DNA of 64,000 nt from Terriglobales bacterium (lineage in GTDB: Bacteria; Acidobacteriota; Terriglobia; Terriglobales; Acidobacteriaceae), in the NCBI GenBank assembly GCA_025936825.1, contig JAICSO010000003.1:124001-188000 (forward strand), read 5' to 3'. Shown one piece after another: positions 16,710 through 25,365 of the stretch (position 1 is its first letter; the number at the start of each line of letters is the position of its first letter). The notes beneath the pieces were generated by a model, which saw only the letters and a list, made by a program, of their open reading frames with translations, was not told the DNA's origin and did no database searches. The position numbers were made by a program, and so were the translations under genes.

Positions 16710-17105
16710 CTACTTCTTCTCCGTACTCTGCGGCGAACTGCACTTGTCCGAAACCTTCTGTATGTTTTCCACGTCGAGCGTCATCGGCTGGCCTTGAGGT
16801 TGCTCCGCGCTCATCCCGTGCTCATCGGACGACGTGTCGCTCGGGTTCATATTGATCGCTGAAAGCTTCACTTCCTGGCCCACGTACTCGTCGAGCGACC
16901 GCCCGCTGCTCACCAGGATGTAGTCTTTGTTTTTCGCATCGGCGAGCATGATCTTCCCATTCGATCGAATTACGCATCCTTGATACGTAAGCGGCGTGGT
17001 GCTGTTCGCCGTCCGGTCTCCTGTCGCCGGCCCTTTGTCCGGACTCTCTTGCGCGTACGCAACCGCGAACATCAGCAACACAGCAGCAGCAACAAGTACT
17101 CTCAT
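16710..17105 (-). CDS. Small secreted protein, OB-fold-like (DUF5818-like)
   Basis: 131 aa from the ATG at 17105, which has GGAGGAG about five bases upstream; the longer frame to 17378 overlaps the receptor gene and is rejected. A signal peptide (MRVLVAAAVLLMFAVAYAQ) leads into a compact beta domain: LTYQGCVIRSNGKIMLADAK, KDYILVSSGRSLDEYVGQEV, LSAINM, and MTLDVENIQKVSDKC. The G-C-V start, the EYVGQEV turn and the final KVSDKC match my memory of small acidobacterial exported proteins with an OB-like fold. The two Cys probably form a disulfide. Function is unknown. The stop abuts a CCTGAAA array. Confidence 0.75.
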   Translation of the reverse strand: MRVLVAAAVLLMFAVAYAQESPDKGPATGDRTANSTTPLTYQGCVIRSNGKIMLADAKNKDYILVSSGRSLDEYVGQEVKLSAINMNPSDTSSDEHGMSAEQPQGQPMTLDVENIQKVSDKCSSPQSTEKK

Positions 17106-17260
17106 CGTCTCCTCCGTCGTATGTCGGACGAGCGGATGCGAGCCTGGGTTGCTTGCGGAGATCGGGTTTGAATCCGGGAGGAAGGGACAATTTGAGCAAC
17201 TACAAACAAATCCGCCCGCCGCAGTCAGGCAACCGCAGCGAGCGGATCGTCGCGAACAGG

Positions 17261-20200
17261 TCAGAAGTACAGTTTCGCTCCGAACTGGAACACTCTCGGA
17301 TCGTAGGCAGAGGTGACTTGGCCAAAGTTGCTCGAGCCAAGTGCGTTGCTGACCTGGTTGAACTCCGTGTGGTTCCACGCATTGAAGCTTTCCGCGCGAA
17401 GTTCCAACCGGCTGCCTCTCTCATTGAAGGCAAAGCTCTTAAAGAGCGACAAGTTCCAGTTATCGCGGCCGGGGCCATGCAGCGAGTTGTGGCCTGAGTT
17501 CCCCCAGGCGCCAACCGCTGGTGCAGCAAACGCCGAAGTGTCGAACCACTGGCCTACTGTGTGCGGATATGAGACCTTCCCAACCAGATCCGGACGATTG
17601 GTCGACAACGGTATGCCATTGGTGCTCTGGCCGCCTGTGAGTTGCGGGTTGATCGGAACTCCCGAAGTGATAGTGACGATTCCCGAAAACTCCCATCCAC
17701 CTAGCGTTGACTTCAGCAAGCGGCTGGAAGAGTTGCGCAGCACTGGGATGTCATAGATGAAGTTGACCGCAGCGTTGTGAGTGCGATCGAAGCCGCTGGG
17801 GCCGAGATCGTAACGCCAACCTGCGTAGGGATTGGAAACTGTCCCCAGATCGCCTCCGCCATTCCCGGCCAGCGCCGGGTCAATCGCGCGTGAAAGTGTG
17901 TAGTAAGCATGCAGGGTCAGGTCTTTCATCTTAGAACTGAGATCGACCTGCAAACCGTTGTAGTGAGAATTGGCTTCGTTGGTGGACTGGCGAATGAGTT
18001 GGAACCCACGATAGGGCAATCCTGGCGCCGTCGCATACTGCGCGCCACCAATCAGCGCCGGCAAGTCGCTTTGGGCCGGCAGATTGATCTCCGTGTAGTC
18101 GTTCTGGTGCCGGTTCTGATTTCCTACATAGGAGACCGACAGCATCGATTTCGCCGAGAGTTGTCGTTGCACGCCAACGCTGTATTGATAGCTTACCGGC
18201 TGGTTGTACTCGGCTACATCCAAACCAGTAATGCTTGCAGGGTTGATCGGTTTTGGTGCAGCAGTTCCAGACACCAGCAGGACGCTTGGGTTTTCAAACT
18301 CGACGCTGTCGTTGTTCACATTCAAGCTGAAGGGAATGTTGGGACCCGCGTTGTACATGTCATTCCCCTGGATTCGTTCGTACATCATTCCGAACCCACC
18401 TCGCACCACGGTGGTGCCGTGCCCGGTCATGTCGTAAGCGAAACCAATTCGTGGACCGAAGTTCGCCCAATGATTGTTGACCAATCCTTTGGGCACACCA
18501 TTCTGTCCCGGGATACCAATTCCGTTCAGGTAGAGCGGTACCCCAGCCAATATCGAGTTAGGGCTGGTTCCGAGACCTGGACTGGACGGATCAATCGTAC
18601 CATCGGGCAAAAGGACCGCGGCCTTGCTTGGGTCGTACAGCGACGGGTAGAAGTTCCCCATGCGATTATTCGCTTCGTATGTGTGCGGAACCCCATCCCA
18701 GCGCAGGCCCAGGTTCAGCGTCAGCTTGCGGGTCGTGCGCCAGTTGTCTTGCACATAGGCTGCCCAGGAAACATTGTTCCAAAGTCCGTGGTCCTGCACG
18801 GCCAATTCGTTATAGCCCTTGGCGTCGCCGAGGAGGAAATCGGCGAAATCATTTCCGGTGAAGGTGCCATCAAAGTTAAAGGCGCCCTGGGTGGTGCCAA
18901 ACAGGTCCTGGACCTTCTTGTAAATCGCCCAACTCCCGCCGATCTTCAACTGATGACTCCCCTTCGTCCATGAAACATCGTCGCGGATCTGGTAGTCGTC
19001 TGCTTTGTTGTGCCACGGCCAACTAGCGATTTCGAAGTGGGTGCCGTTGGAACCGTTGAGATCGATGTTCGGAATTCGACTGTTGTTGTTCGGTCCGCTG
19101 AAAAGCCTTGAAGTGCTTGCATCGTACCCGCTCGGAAGGGAAAGGCTCTTCAACCCCGAACCTGCAAAAGGCACGATGTTAATGCGGTTGCCGTTGTAGT
19201 TGAAGGCAGTCTCGTTCAACAGCGTCGGACTGATCGCGTAGGTCACATGCACGACGCCGCTATAGGAAGGATTGCCAAAGGTATCGCCAACTGTAGGGAT
19301 ATTGGCGCCACTCCACTGGCTCACGCCAAATCCTTGAGAGACTTGCTCTGAAACGAAGTGGCCGAATGCCGACACGTTGCTACTGAAGTTGTGGTCAATG
19401 CGGGTCACTTCCTCAGTCAGGTTCGTGGGAGAATTGTTGCCGCCGATAAACGTTGGCTTACCATTGGCATCAACCGCGTTCGGTTGCGGGAACAATCCGA
19501 CGGACAGCAATGCGGTTGCGTTCGGTGAAATCATGCAGGATGGGATCACGTTGTTCGGGAAAGGCTGCCCTTGCACGATTCCAGCAGGCAACACGCCTCC
19601 GGGGCAGTTCATCGCGAGAACGCTTGCAGAGACATTACTGGCGTTCGGCACGTTGATCACAGTGCTGCCGAAATTGCCACCATATTCAGAACCGGCGGGA
19701 ACAGGTTGGTTCGTAAGTCCACCCTGAATCAGGCGGCGCCACTCCATGTTGTAGAAGAAGAAGGTGCGCGTCCGCTCAGGGTTGTAGACCTTCCCTAGAG
19801 TGACTGGCCCGCCAACATTGAACCCAAACACGTTCAGCCGTAGTTCGGCAATCTTCTGTGGCGCTGGGTTGAAATAGTTGCGCGCATCGAAAGCGTCGTT
19901 GCGGTTGAACTCCCAGGCAGATGCATGAAACGCCTTCGTGCCCGACTTGAGGACCATCGTCATCGTCCCAGCCGACGATAGTCCGTAATCCGCGCTGTAG
20001 TTGGACGTCAAAGTGCGGAACTCCGCGATGGCATCGCTGGAAGGGGCAATGCTCATGCCGCCTGCGCCGCCGCGGTCGTCGTCCTCACCGCCGTCCAATA
20101 AGTAAATGTTGTGATTCTGACGCAAGCCGTTGAACTCTACGCTCGCGTCACCCCCAACTGGCGTGTTCACCACGCCGGCACTCATTCCACCGGCGCCAAT

Positions 20201-20752
20201 CAAGCTAGAAGCTCCCGGAACCAACGCCGCCAACTGATACATGCTTCTTCCGCTGACCGCAATTTGCGAGATTTGCTGCCCGGTAATAACGTTGCTGACC
20301 TCGCCGGAATCGGTCTGAATCTTCACCGGGTTGGCTTCGACCGTCACTGTTTCCGTAGTTCCACCCACTTGCATTTGGAAATCGAGGCGGTCACGATCTC
20401 CAACTTGAAGCACAACGTCTTTCTTCTCGGCGGATTTAAATCCTGTGGCTTCAGCTTTGATGCTGTAATGCCCGATGTTCAGGTCGGGTACGACATACTG
20501 GCCCGCATCGTTGGTCTGCGTTTTCTTGACCACGCCGGATTCCGCGCTGGTGATGGTGATGTTTACGTTGGGCAGCGACGCACCGGATGGATCGGTCACT
20601 GTACCCACAACGGTTGCTTGTTGAGCATTTGCCAAAATCGAAAAGGCGAAAATACAGCCCAAAATAAACACAGAACAGGGAGAAAACTTCAGGCAGTTGT
20701 GACGCTGATTGTCAGCCGCTGCGCGAAGATGTGATTTGAACATCAAACTCAT
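17261..20752 (-). CDS. TonB-dependent receptor, Oar-like, with carboxypeptidase-regulatory-like domain
   Basis: 1163 aa from the ATG at 20752, chosen because GGAG lies eight bases upstream and the signal peptide (CSVFILGCIFAFSILANAQQ) follows. Next comes a carboxypeptidase-regulatory-like Ig domain (ATVVGTVTDPSGASLPNVNI to DRLDFQMQVGG), then a plug-like region (VTGQQISQIAVSGRSMYQLA, GGDASVEFNGLRQNHNIYLL), and a long barrel ending VFQFGAKLYF with the terminal Phe that marks outer-membrane barrels. Proteins of this type are very numerous in acidobacteria and are thought to import large or polymeric substrates. No degradative enzymes are adjacent, so the ligand is unknown. Confidence 0.93.
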   Translation of the reverse strand: MSLMFKSHLRAAADNQRHNCLKFSPCSVFILGCIFAFSILANAQQATVVGTVTDPSGASLPNVNITITSAESGVVKKTQTNDAGQYVVPDLNIGHYSIKAEATGFKSAEKKDVVLQVGDRDRLDFQMQVGGTTETVTVEANPVKIQTDSGEVSNVITGQQISQIAVSGRSMYQLAALVPGASSLIGAGGMSAGVVNTPVGGDASVEFNGLRQNHNIYLLDGGEDDDRGGAGGMSIAPSSDAIAEFRTLTSNYSADYGLSSAGTMTMVLKSGTKAFHASAWEFNRNDAFDARNYFNPAPQKIAELRLNVFGFNVGGPVTLGKVYNPERTRTFFFYNMEWRRLIQGGLTNQPVPAGSEYGGNFGSTVINVPNASNVSASVLAMNCPGGVLPAGIVQGQPFPNNVIPSCMISPNATALLSVGLFPQPNAVDANGKPTFIGGNNSPTNLTEEVTRIDHNFSSNVSAFGHFVSEQVSQGFGVSQWSGANIPTVGDTFGNPSYSGVVHVTYAISPTLLNETAFNYNGNRINIVPFAGSGLKSLSLPSGYDASTSRLFSGPNNNSRIPNIDLNGSNGTHFEIASWPWHNKADDYQIRDDVSWTKGSHQLKIGGSWAIYKKVQDLFGTTQGAFNFDGTFTGNDFADFLLGDAKGYNELAVQDHGLWNNVSWAAYVQDNWRTTRKLTLNLGLRWDGVPHTYEANNRMGNFYPSLYDPSKAAVLLPDGTIDPSSPGLGTSPNSILAGVPLYLNGIGIPGQNGVPKGLVNNHWANFGPRIGFAYDMTGHGTTVVRGGFGMMYERIQGNDMYNAGPNIPFSLNVNNDSVEFENPSVLLVSGTAAPKPINPASITGLDVAEYNQPVSYQYSVGVQRQLSAKSMLSVSYVGNQNRHQNDYTEINLPAQSDLPALIGGAQYATAPGLPYRGFQLIRQSTNEANSHYNGLQVDLSSKMKDLTLHAYYTLSRAIDPALAGNGGGDLGTVSNPYAGWRYDLGPSGFDRTHNAAVNFIYDIPVLRNSSSRLLKSTLGGWEFSGIVTITSGVPINPQLTGGQSTNGIPLSTNRPDLVGKVSYPHTVGQWFDTSAFAAPAVGAWGNSGHNSLHGPGRDNWNLSLFKSFAFNERGSRLELRAESFNAWNHTEFNQVSNALGSSNFGQVTSAYDPRVFQFGAKLYF

Positions 20753-20979
20753 AAACAGCACTCCAGACGTGGTTGGATTAGGTGCCGAAGCCCTTGGAGT
20801 AGAAGCATGCATTCTGAAGTGGATAGGTTCAATAACCACATAATGAGGGATAGATATAGCCACTTAGGAATGGGATTAAGTTAGGCAGTTCGGATGTTCC
20901 AGCGGGGGATTGCTTCTTCACAGTGAAATCAGCACGGGTATACTGCTCTCGCCCTCAACTCGTGGGTTGGAGCGTAGAT

Positions 20980-22122
20980 GTGAATTTTCATGTTCGTCGT
21001 GTTAGGATTTTGATCTGTAATCTTTTTTTGATTGCTTTCGTTTTCTCCTGCGCCACCCTGGCTATTGCGAAAGAACGCCACCTGCTGTATGTAGCGGTTC
21101 CCGGCGTCTTCAACCATCATCCCGACGCCAACTACAACCTGCGCTATGGCGGGGTCGGCATCCTCGTGTTCGATATGGACCACGGCTTCAAGTTCGTGAA
21201 GCGCATTCCTACGTGGAAACTCGAACCTGGCCAGACGGTCGAAATGATCAAGGGCATCGCAGCTGACGCTGCCAGCGGCCGCTTGTACGTGACGACAACA
21301 GCTCGAATCGGTGCTTTCGACCTTTCAACTGACAAGATGGTCTGGGAGAAGCAGTACGAAGGCGGTTTCGATCGGCTGGCAATTTCTCCAGACGGCAAGA
21401 CGCTATACGTGCCGACATTTGAAGGCGCCTATTGGGATGTGATCAATGCGTCCGACGGAGCCTTGGTCACGCGACTAGATACAGGCACCGGCGCGCACAA
21501 CACGATCTGGGCGCCGGACGGAAGTCGCGTGTACCTTGCAGGTCTGCATAACAATTACCTGCTCGTCGCCGATCCCAAAACGAATCAGGTGACCGAGAAG
21601 ATCGGACCATTCTCCAGCAATGTTCGCCCCTTCACCGTGAATGGAAGCAACTCGCTGGCATTCGTGAACACAAACAACATTCTGGGATTCGAAGTTGGTG
21701 ATGTGAAAAGCGGGAAGAAGCTGTACGACGTTGCCGTACAGGGATTCCCGACCGGCAAGCCTGCGCGACACAATCCTTGCCAAAGCCACGGGATCGCACT
21801 TACGCCCGACGAGAAAGAAATCTGGCTCGATGACGGTGTGAACAACTACGTTCACGTGTTCGATGCGACCGCGAATCCGCCCAAGCAGATCGCCGACGTC
21901 AAGCTCTCCGACAGTCCAGGCTGGGTGTCGTTGAGCATCGACGCGAAGTACGTGTTTCCATCTACGGGCGATGTGATCGATCGCCAGACGCGAAAAATCG
22001 TCTACACGCTACACGATGAAACTGGAGCCCAGGTCCAGAGCGAAAAGTTGCTCGAGGTTGACCTCGACAGCAGCAAGCCGGTACGGAACGGAAACCAGTT
22101 CGGCGTGGGGCAGAAAAGATAG
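20980..22122 (+). CDS. Secreted YncE-like (YVTN) beta-propeller protein
   Basis: 380 aa from a GTG at 20980 with GGAG seven bases upstream; an in-frame GTG at 20923 would add 19 residues before the signal peptide and has no ribosome-binding site. The signal is VRRVRILICNLFLIAFVFSC ATLAIA. Repeating units such as GFDRLAISPDGKTLYVPTFE, HNTIWAPDGSRVYLAGLHNN, HGIALTPDEKEIWLDDGVNN and GWVSLSIDAKYVFPSTGDVI are blades of a YVTN-type propeller. No catalytic residues are evident. Such proteins are exported and probably bind ligands or other surface proteins. It is divergent from the TonB-dependent receptor, so the two may share a regulatory region. Confidence 0.82.
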   Translation: MNFHVRRVRILICNLFLIAFVFSCATLAIAKERHLLYVAVPGVFNHHPDANYNLRYGGVGILVFDMDHGFKFVKRIPTWKLEPGQTVEMIKGIAADAASGRLYVTTTARIGAFDLSTDKMVWEKQYEGGFDRLAISPDGKTLYVPTFEGAYWDVINASDGALVTRLDTGTGAHNTIWAPDGSRVYLAGLHNNYLLVADPKTNQVTEKIGPFSSNVRPFTVNGSNSLAFVNTNNILGFEVGDVKSGKKLYDVAVQGFPTGKPARHNPCQSHGIALTPDEKEIWLDDGVNNYVHVFDATANPPKQIADVKLSDSPGWVSLSIDAKYVFPSTGDVIDRQTRKIVYTLHDETGAQVQSEKLLEVDLDSSKPVRNGNQFGVGQKR

Positions 22123-22163
22123 TCCGAAGTGGAGCGGTCGATGCTACGACGCGCCTTCTGACC

Positions 22164-22532
22164 TCACGCGACCTTTACCGGATCTCGCCCCTCCGCAACC
22201 GCAACCCGGTCGCGAATGGATGCATACTCGACTTCCGACAGCACCATCCGAGAAACCAACTCCAGTTTGCTTCGGTAGGGCCGATTCTCGATAATGCGAT
22301 CAATCGAGCTCTGCTCCAGTCCGAGATTCAGCAGTTCTGCGGTCTCTGAGACGTTCAAATCAACGAGGTCTTTCGAAGCGATTTCCTCGTACGGAACATC
22401 CTGGTAATCGAGATCGGCCGTGGTCAGATTGACCTCAGGTAGTCTTCGGGCCCGTTTCGCCCCTCGGCTGATCAGGTAAGTGACCGACGCGAATCCAATT
22501 CCTGCGAGTATGAGTCCTGCGTGCCTGCGCAT
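22164..22532 (-). CDS. Membrane-anchored helix-hairpin-helix protein (ComEA-like HhH)
   Basis: 122 aa from the ATG at 22532, which has a strong GGAGG upstream. A single transmembrane segment (HAGLILAGIGFASVTYLISR, about residues 4-22) is followed by a basic linker and, near the C-terminus, a helix-hairpin-helix pair: DLVDLNVSETAELLNLGLEQ and SIDRIIENRPYRSKLELVSR. The phrase DLNVSETAELLNLGL resembles the ComEA core (LNtA-x-x-x-L-x-x-lpGIG). ComEA binds incoming DNA in the periplasm, but here the glycine-rich hairpin turn is not canonical, so a protein-protein or generic DNA-binding role is equally possible. No other competence gene is nearby. Confidence 0.7.
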   Translation of the reverse strand: MRRHAGLILAGIGFASVTYLISRGAKRARRLPEVNLTTADLDYQDVPYEEIASKDLVDLNVSETAELLNLGLEQSSIDRIIENRPYRSKLELVSRMVLSEVEYASIRDRVAVAEGRDPVKVA

Positions 22533-22656
22533 GTATACCTCCAAAGGCCAAGCTAGGATGACAATCCCGCGAGTGTGGATGCTCACCGTCAGTTCCGCGA
22601 AGTTGCGAATGAGAATGGTTCGGAGTCGAACGATTGTGGCTGCGCCGTGTCGTCGC

Positions 22657-23556
22657 TCAGCGCCGCTTCAGCGCTTCCAACTCTTCTAAAGTCCGCGGCC
22701 AGTCTTTCCCGAGTAGTCGGGACAGGCTTCGATCCGCCAGCACCTTGCCTGCAGTCTGGCAACGAGCGCAGTAGTTGATTTCGTTGTCAGCGTAACGGAT
22801 CCGCTGGATCTTCTCGCCGCATCGCGGGCACGGTTGGCCAAACTTTCCGTGCACAGCCATGTCGTTGCGGAAGGCGGTCACTTTTTCTGGAAATTTCTTC
22901 TGAGCTTCGGTGTTGAGCTGATCGATCCAGTGTTGCAGGGTGGCGCGAGTTGCGCTGAACAGCCGTTCCCACTGCTCTGGTTGCAGTTTGTGAGTTTGTG
23001 CGATGGGAGAGAGTTGGGCAGCGTGCAGGATCTCGTCAGAGTACGCGTTCCCAATCCCACTCAGAATGCGCGGATCGGTTAGCGCTCGTTTCAGAGTGCG
23101 GTTCTCGGCCATCAGCGCAGCGCGAAACGCAGGTAGATCGCTCGCGAGCACGTCAATTCCGCCCGGATCCATCGCGCGCAGGGCTTCTTCTCCCAGAAGC
23201 ACATGCAGCGAAGCTCGCCTTTTCGCCCCGGCCTCTGTCAATACCAGAGAACCCTTCGGGAAGTCGAATGCAGCGAGTTGATTGCGCCCCGCCACGCTCG
23301 CTCCCGCTGCCCGCCAGTGCAGACGACCGGCAATCATCAGGTGCAACACGATCCACAAATCGTCTTCAACGCCGAATGCAATGCGCTTGCCGACGCGCCT
23401 CAGTTCTCGAACGCGCCTCCCTTCGACTGCGGATAGCGGCGGATCCACCGTGCGCAGAAGGAACGGGCTGGCAACGCGCACGTGTTCGAGGGGCTCGCCA
23501 ATCACTCGTGGTTCAAGGGCCGCAATGTATGCCGAGATGTCCGGCAATTCAGGCAT
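22657..23556 (-). CDS. Formamidopyrimidine-DNA glycosylase family protein (Fpg/Nei)
   Basis: 299 aa from the ATG at 23556, which places the required MPELPD at the N-terminus; after Met removal Pro is the catalytic nucleophile and Glu follows. A 12-residue extension from an earlier start would block the enzyme and is rejected. The family helix-two-turn-helix region appears as [24 protein letters not shown], and the C-terminal zinc finger is complete (CPRCG ... YCARCQ). It excises oxidised bases in base-excision repair. The Fpg/Nei sub-type is not decided by these motifs. The C-terminal extension after the zinc finger ([20 protein letters not shown]) is unusual in length. Confidence 0.9.
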   Translation of the reverse strand: MPELPDISAYIAALEPRVIGEPLEHVRVASPFLLRTVDPPLSAVEGRRVRELRRVGKRIAFGVEDDLWIVLHLMIAGRLHWRAAGASVAGRNQLAAFDFPKGSLVLTEAGAKRRASLHVLLGEEALRAMDPGGIDVLASDLPAFRAALMAENRTLKRALTDPRILSGIGNAYSDEILHAAQLSPIAQTHKLQPEQWERLFSATRATLQHWIDQLNTEAQKKFPEKVTAFRNDMAVHGKFGQPCPRCGEKIQRIRYADNEINYCARCQTAGKVLADRSLSRLLGKDWPRTLEELEALKRR

Positions 23557-23709
23557 GAGTACAGCTTGCCCCGCCGGCGGTAATTTCGGCAAATCGCAGG
23601 ACCTTGGCGCGCTTATAATGGCGCCGTTCGCGAAGCGAGTTCCTTCGCTCCACGATTGGGGAAACCGTCCTAATTTCCTGCGGGAGTCTTCTTCTGTTTC
23701 GCTCGCAAA

Positions 23710-23770
23710 GCAGGTTCCTCCACGCGTGAGATGATCGACTCGTCGATCATCTCACTTGGTCGGGAATGAC
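23710..23770. repeat. GTCATTCC-bounded repeat, copy 3 (inverted)
   Basis: Read on the minus strand it begins GTCATTCCCG and ends GAGGAACCTGC, the same borders as at 2603-2661. The interior is a different, perfect 11-bp hairpin (GAGATGATCGA 23728-23738, TCGATCATCTC 23743-23753). It lies between the Fpg and ferredoxin-reductase genes. Confidence 0.75.
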
Positions 23771-23815
23771 GAGTATTCTGGTTCGGGTTTTCGCGAAAGG
23801 CGGCCAGAGAACGTG

Positions 23816-25180
23816 CTAGTCCCGGGGCGATCCTACCAACTCGGGCGAGTTCGCTTTCGCTTTCTCGATTACAGACAGCATCTCGTCGTCGTCCGAGAAC
23901 TTAAACCACGAGAGTCCGCGCGTCTTCATCTCATTGTCTTCCGCCGCATACAGATACGGCAGATCGGTTTTCAGCACGAAGCGGATGTGATTGCGCTGGA
24001 GGAACTGCGCAATCTCGCTGGCGGGAGCGGATGCTGGCGCCTGCTTGCCCGCAAGATAGTCGATCACGTGCCCGGCACCGACTTCGCCGTCATGTCGAGC
24101 GATTCCCACCAGCCCTTCGCTGGCGTTGCGCGCCCATCCTACAACGTACACGCCTTCCCACAATTTGCCGGTCTCAGGATCGAATACCTCGTATGGCGCG
24201 CACGGGCGAGTGCCATCCGGATTCGTGACGTATCCCCACTGCCCGCACGGCAAGCCTACCAACGGATCGTGTTTGTCCCCGATCGCAAAAATAAGAGTGT
24301 CAACGTCGAGGTCTTCGGATGTTCCGCTGGTTTTGCACCCGATCTTTCCGTCCTTGCTGGTCAGGTAATTATCGGCAACTGTTAGCTTCGCGATCCGGCC
24401 ATCCGGACCGGGATGAATTGCGGTCGGCGTACTCAAAAATCTGAAGGTCAGGCGCGGAGAGACCAGCGGCTGATCGGGAAATTTCTTCAGGGCAGGGAAG
24501 GTCTCGTCGGCAACTTTGGTCACGTCCTGCCCGACGGCAGCGACGCGGTCCTTCACCCGCTCGAGTTCCTGCGCAAATGCCTTCCGATCAAGATGTTCGT
24601 GGATGTGGGCGAATTCCTTGTCATCGAACTTCGCTTCAAATGGCCCGCGACGCGCGATCACGATAATCTCTTCCGGCTTGGCGTGCGCGCAATCCACAAT
24701 TAGCCAGCGCGCGATATCGACCATCACGTTGCCCATGCCGATAATCGCGACGCGCTTGCCGATCGAAAAATCCTGGGTGGCGAATGGCGGCAGGAGGTTG
24801 TAGTGATAGACGTAGTCCTTCGCCGAATACACGCCGGCAGCATCTTCGCCCGGCATACCCAGCTTCTTCGTACCTTGCGCGCCCACGGAAAAGACCATTG
24901 CCGCAGGCCGGAATTGGCGCAGTGCCTCCAGCGTCACCGGAGATCCGCCGCCCACCGGCACGTGCCCAAAGTAGTGGACATTCGGCAGCGACAGCACCTT
25001 CGCGAACTGCTTTCGCAGGCCGATCTTCATTTTGTCTTTCACGGGATAAATGCCGTACTCGGCCAAACCGCCCGGCTTGATGTCGCGGTTGAAGATGACA
25101 ACTTCGTGTCCAGCCTGCGCGATTTTTTGCGCCGCAAACAGTCCCGCCGGTCCTGCGCCAATTACAAAGACAGTAGCCAT
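23816..25180 (-). CDS. Ferredoxin/adrenodoxin-type NADP+ reductase (FAD-dependent)
   Basis: 454 aa flavoprotein. The N-terminal FAD-binding Rossmann motif is VFVIGAGPAGLFAAQKIAQA, followed by PGGLAEYGIYPVKDKMK, the glutathione-reductase/GltD-like signature. The NADPH-binding site is KRVAIIGMGNVMVDIARWLI. The closing FAD contact lies in GVYVVGWARNASEGLVGIAR. This architecture fits FprA-like ferredoxin-NADP reductases and adrenodoxin reductase relatives, which move electrons between NADPH and ferredoxin in the cytoplasm. A ferredoxin-dependent 2-oxoacid oxidoreductase is encoded 12 kb away and could be a physiological source of reduced ferredoxin, but no operon links them. A C-terminal extension of about 70 residues beyond the core is present. 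Confidence 0.85.
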   Translation of the reverse strand: MATVFVIGAGPAGLFAAQKIAQAGHEVVIFNRDIKPGGLAEYGIYPVKDKMKIGLRKQFAKVLSLPNVHYFGHVPVGGGSPVTLEALRQFRPAAMVFSVGAQGTKKLGMPGEDAAGVYSAKDYVYHYNLLPPFATQDFSIGKRVAIIGMGNVMVDIARWLIVDCAHAKPEEIIVIARRGPFEAKFDDKEFAHIHEHLDRKAFAQELERVKDRVAAVGQDVTKVADETFPALKKFPDQPLVSPRLTFRFLSTPTAIHPGPDGRIAKLTVADNYLTSKDGKIGCKTSGTSEDLDVDTLIFAIGDKHDPLVGLPCGQWGYVTNPDGTRPCAPYEVFDPETGKLWEGVYVVGWARNASEGLVGIARHDGEVGAGHVIDYLAGKQAPASAPASEIAQFLQRNHIRFVLKTDLPYLYAAEDNEMKTRGLSWFKFSDDDEMLSVIEKAKANSPELVGSPRD

Positions 25181-25365
25181 AAGCTTGTATGAATCGTGTT
25201 GGGTTGAGGGTGCAAAGCCATCTTTCGCGTGCGTCTGGATTCTATCAGCGGCTCAGACCCCTACGTTTGAGTACTATGCCAGCAATGTAGCCCAAATCAC
25301 ACGATAAGGGTCACACCAAAATGTGATTGTAATCACGTCGGAAAGTTGCCGGTCAAAGCATCTAT

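Noticed and set aside
16710-17378. 222-codon version of the small secreted protein
   Set aside because: Overlaps the TonB-dependent receptor; the ATG at 17105 has a strong ribosome-binding site and signal peptide.
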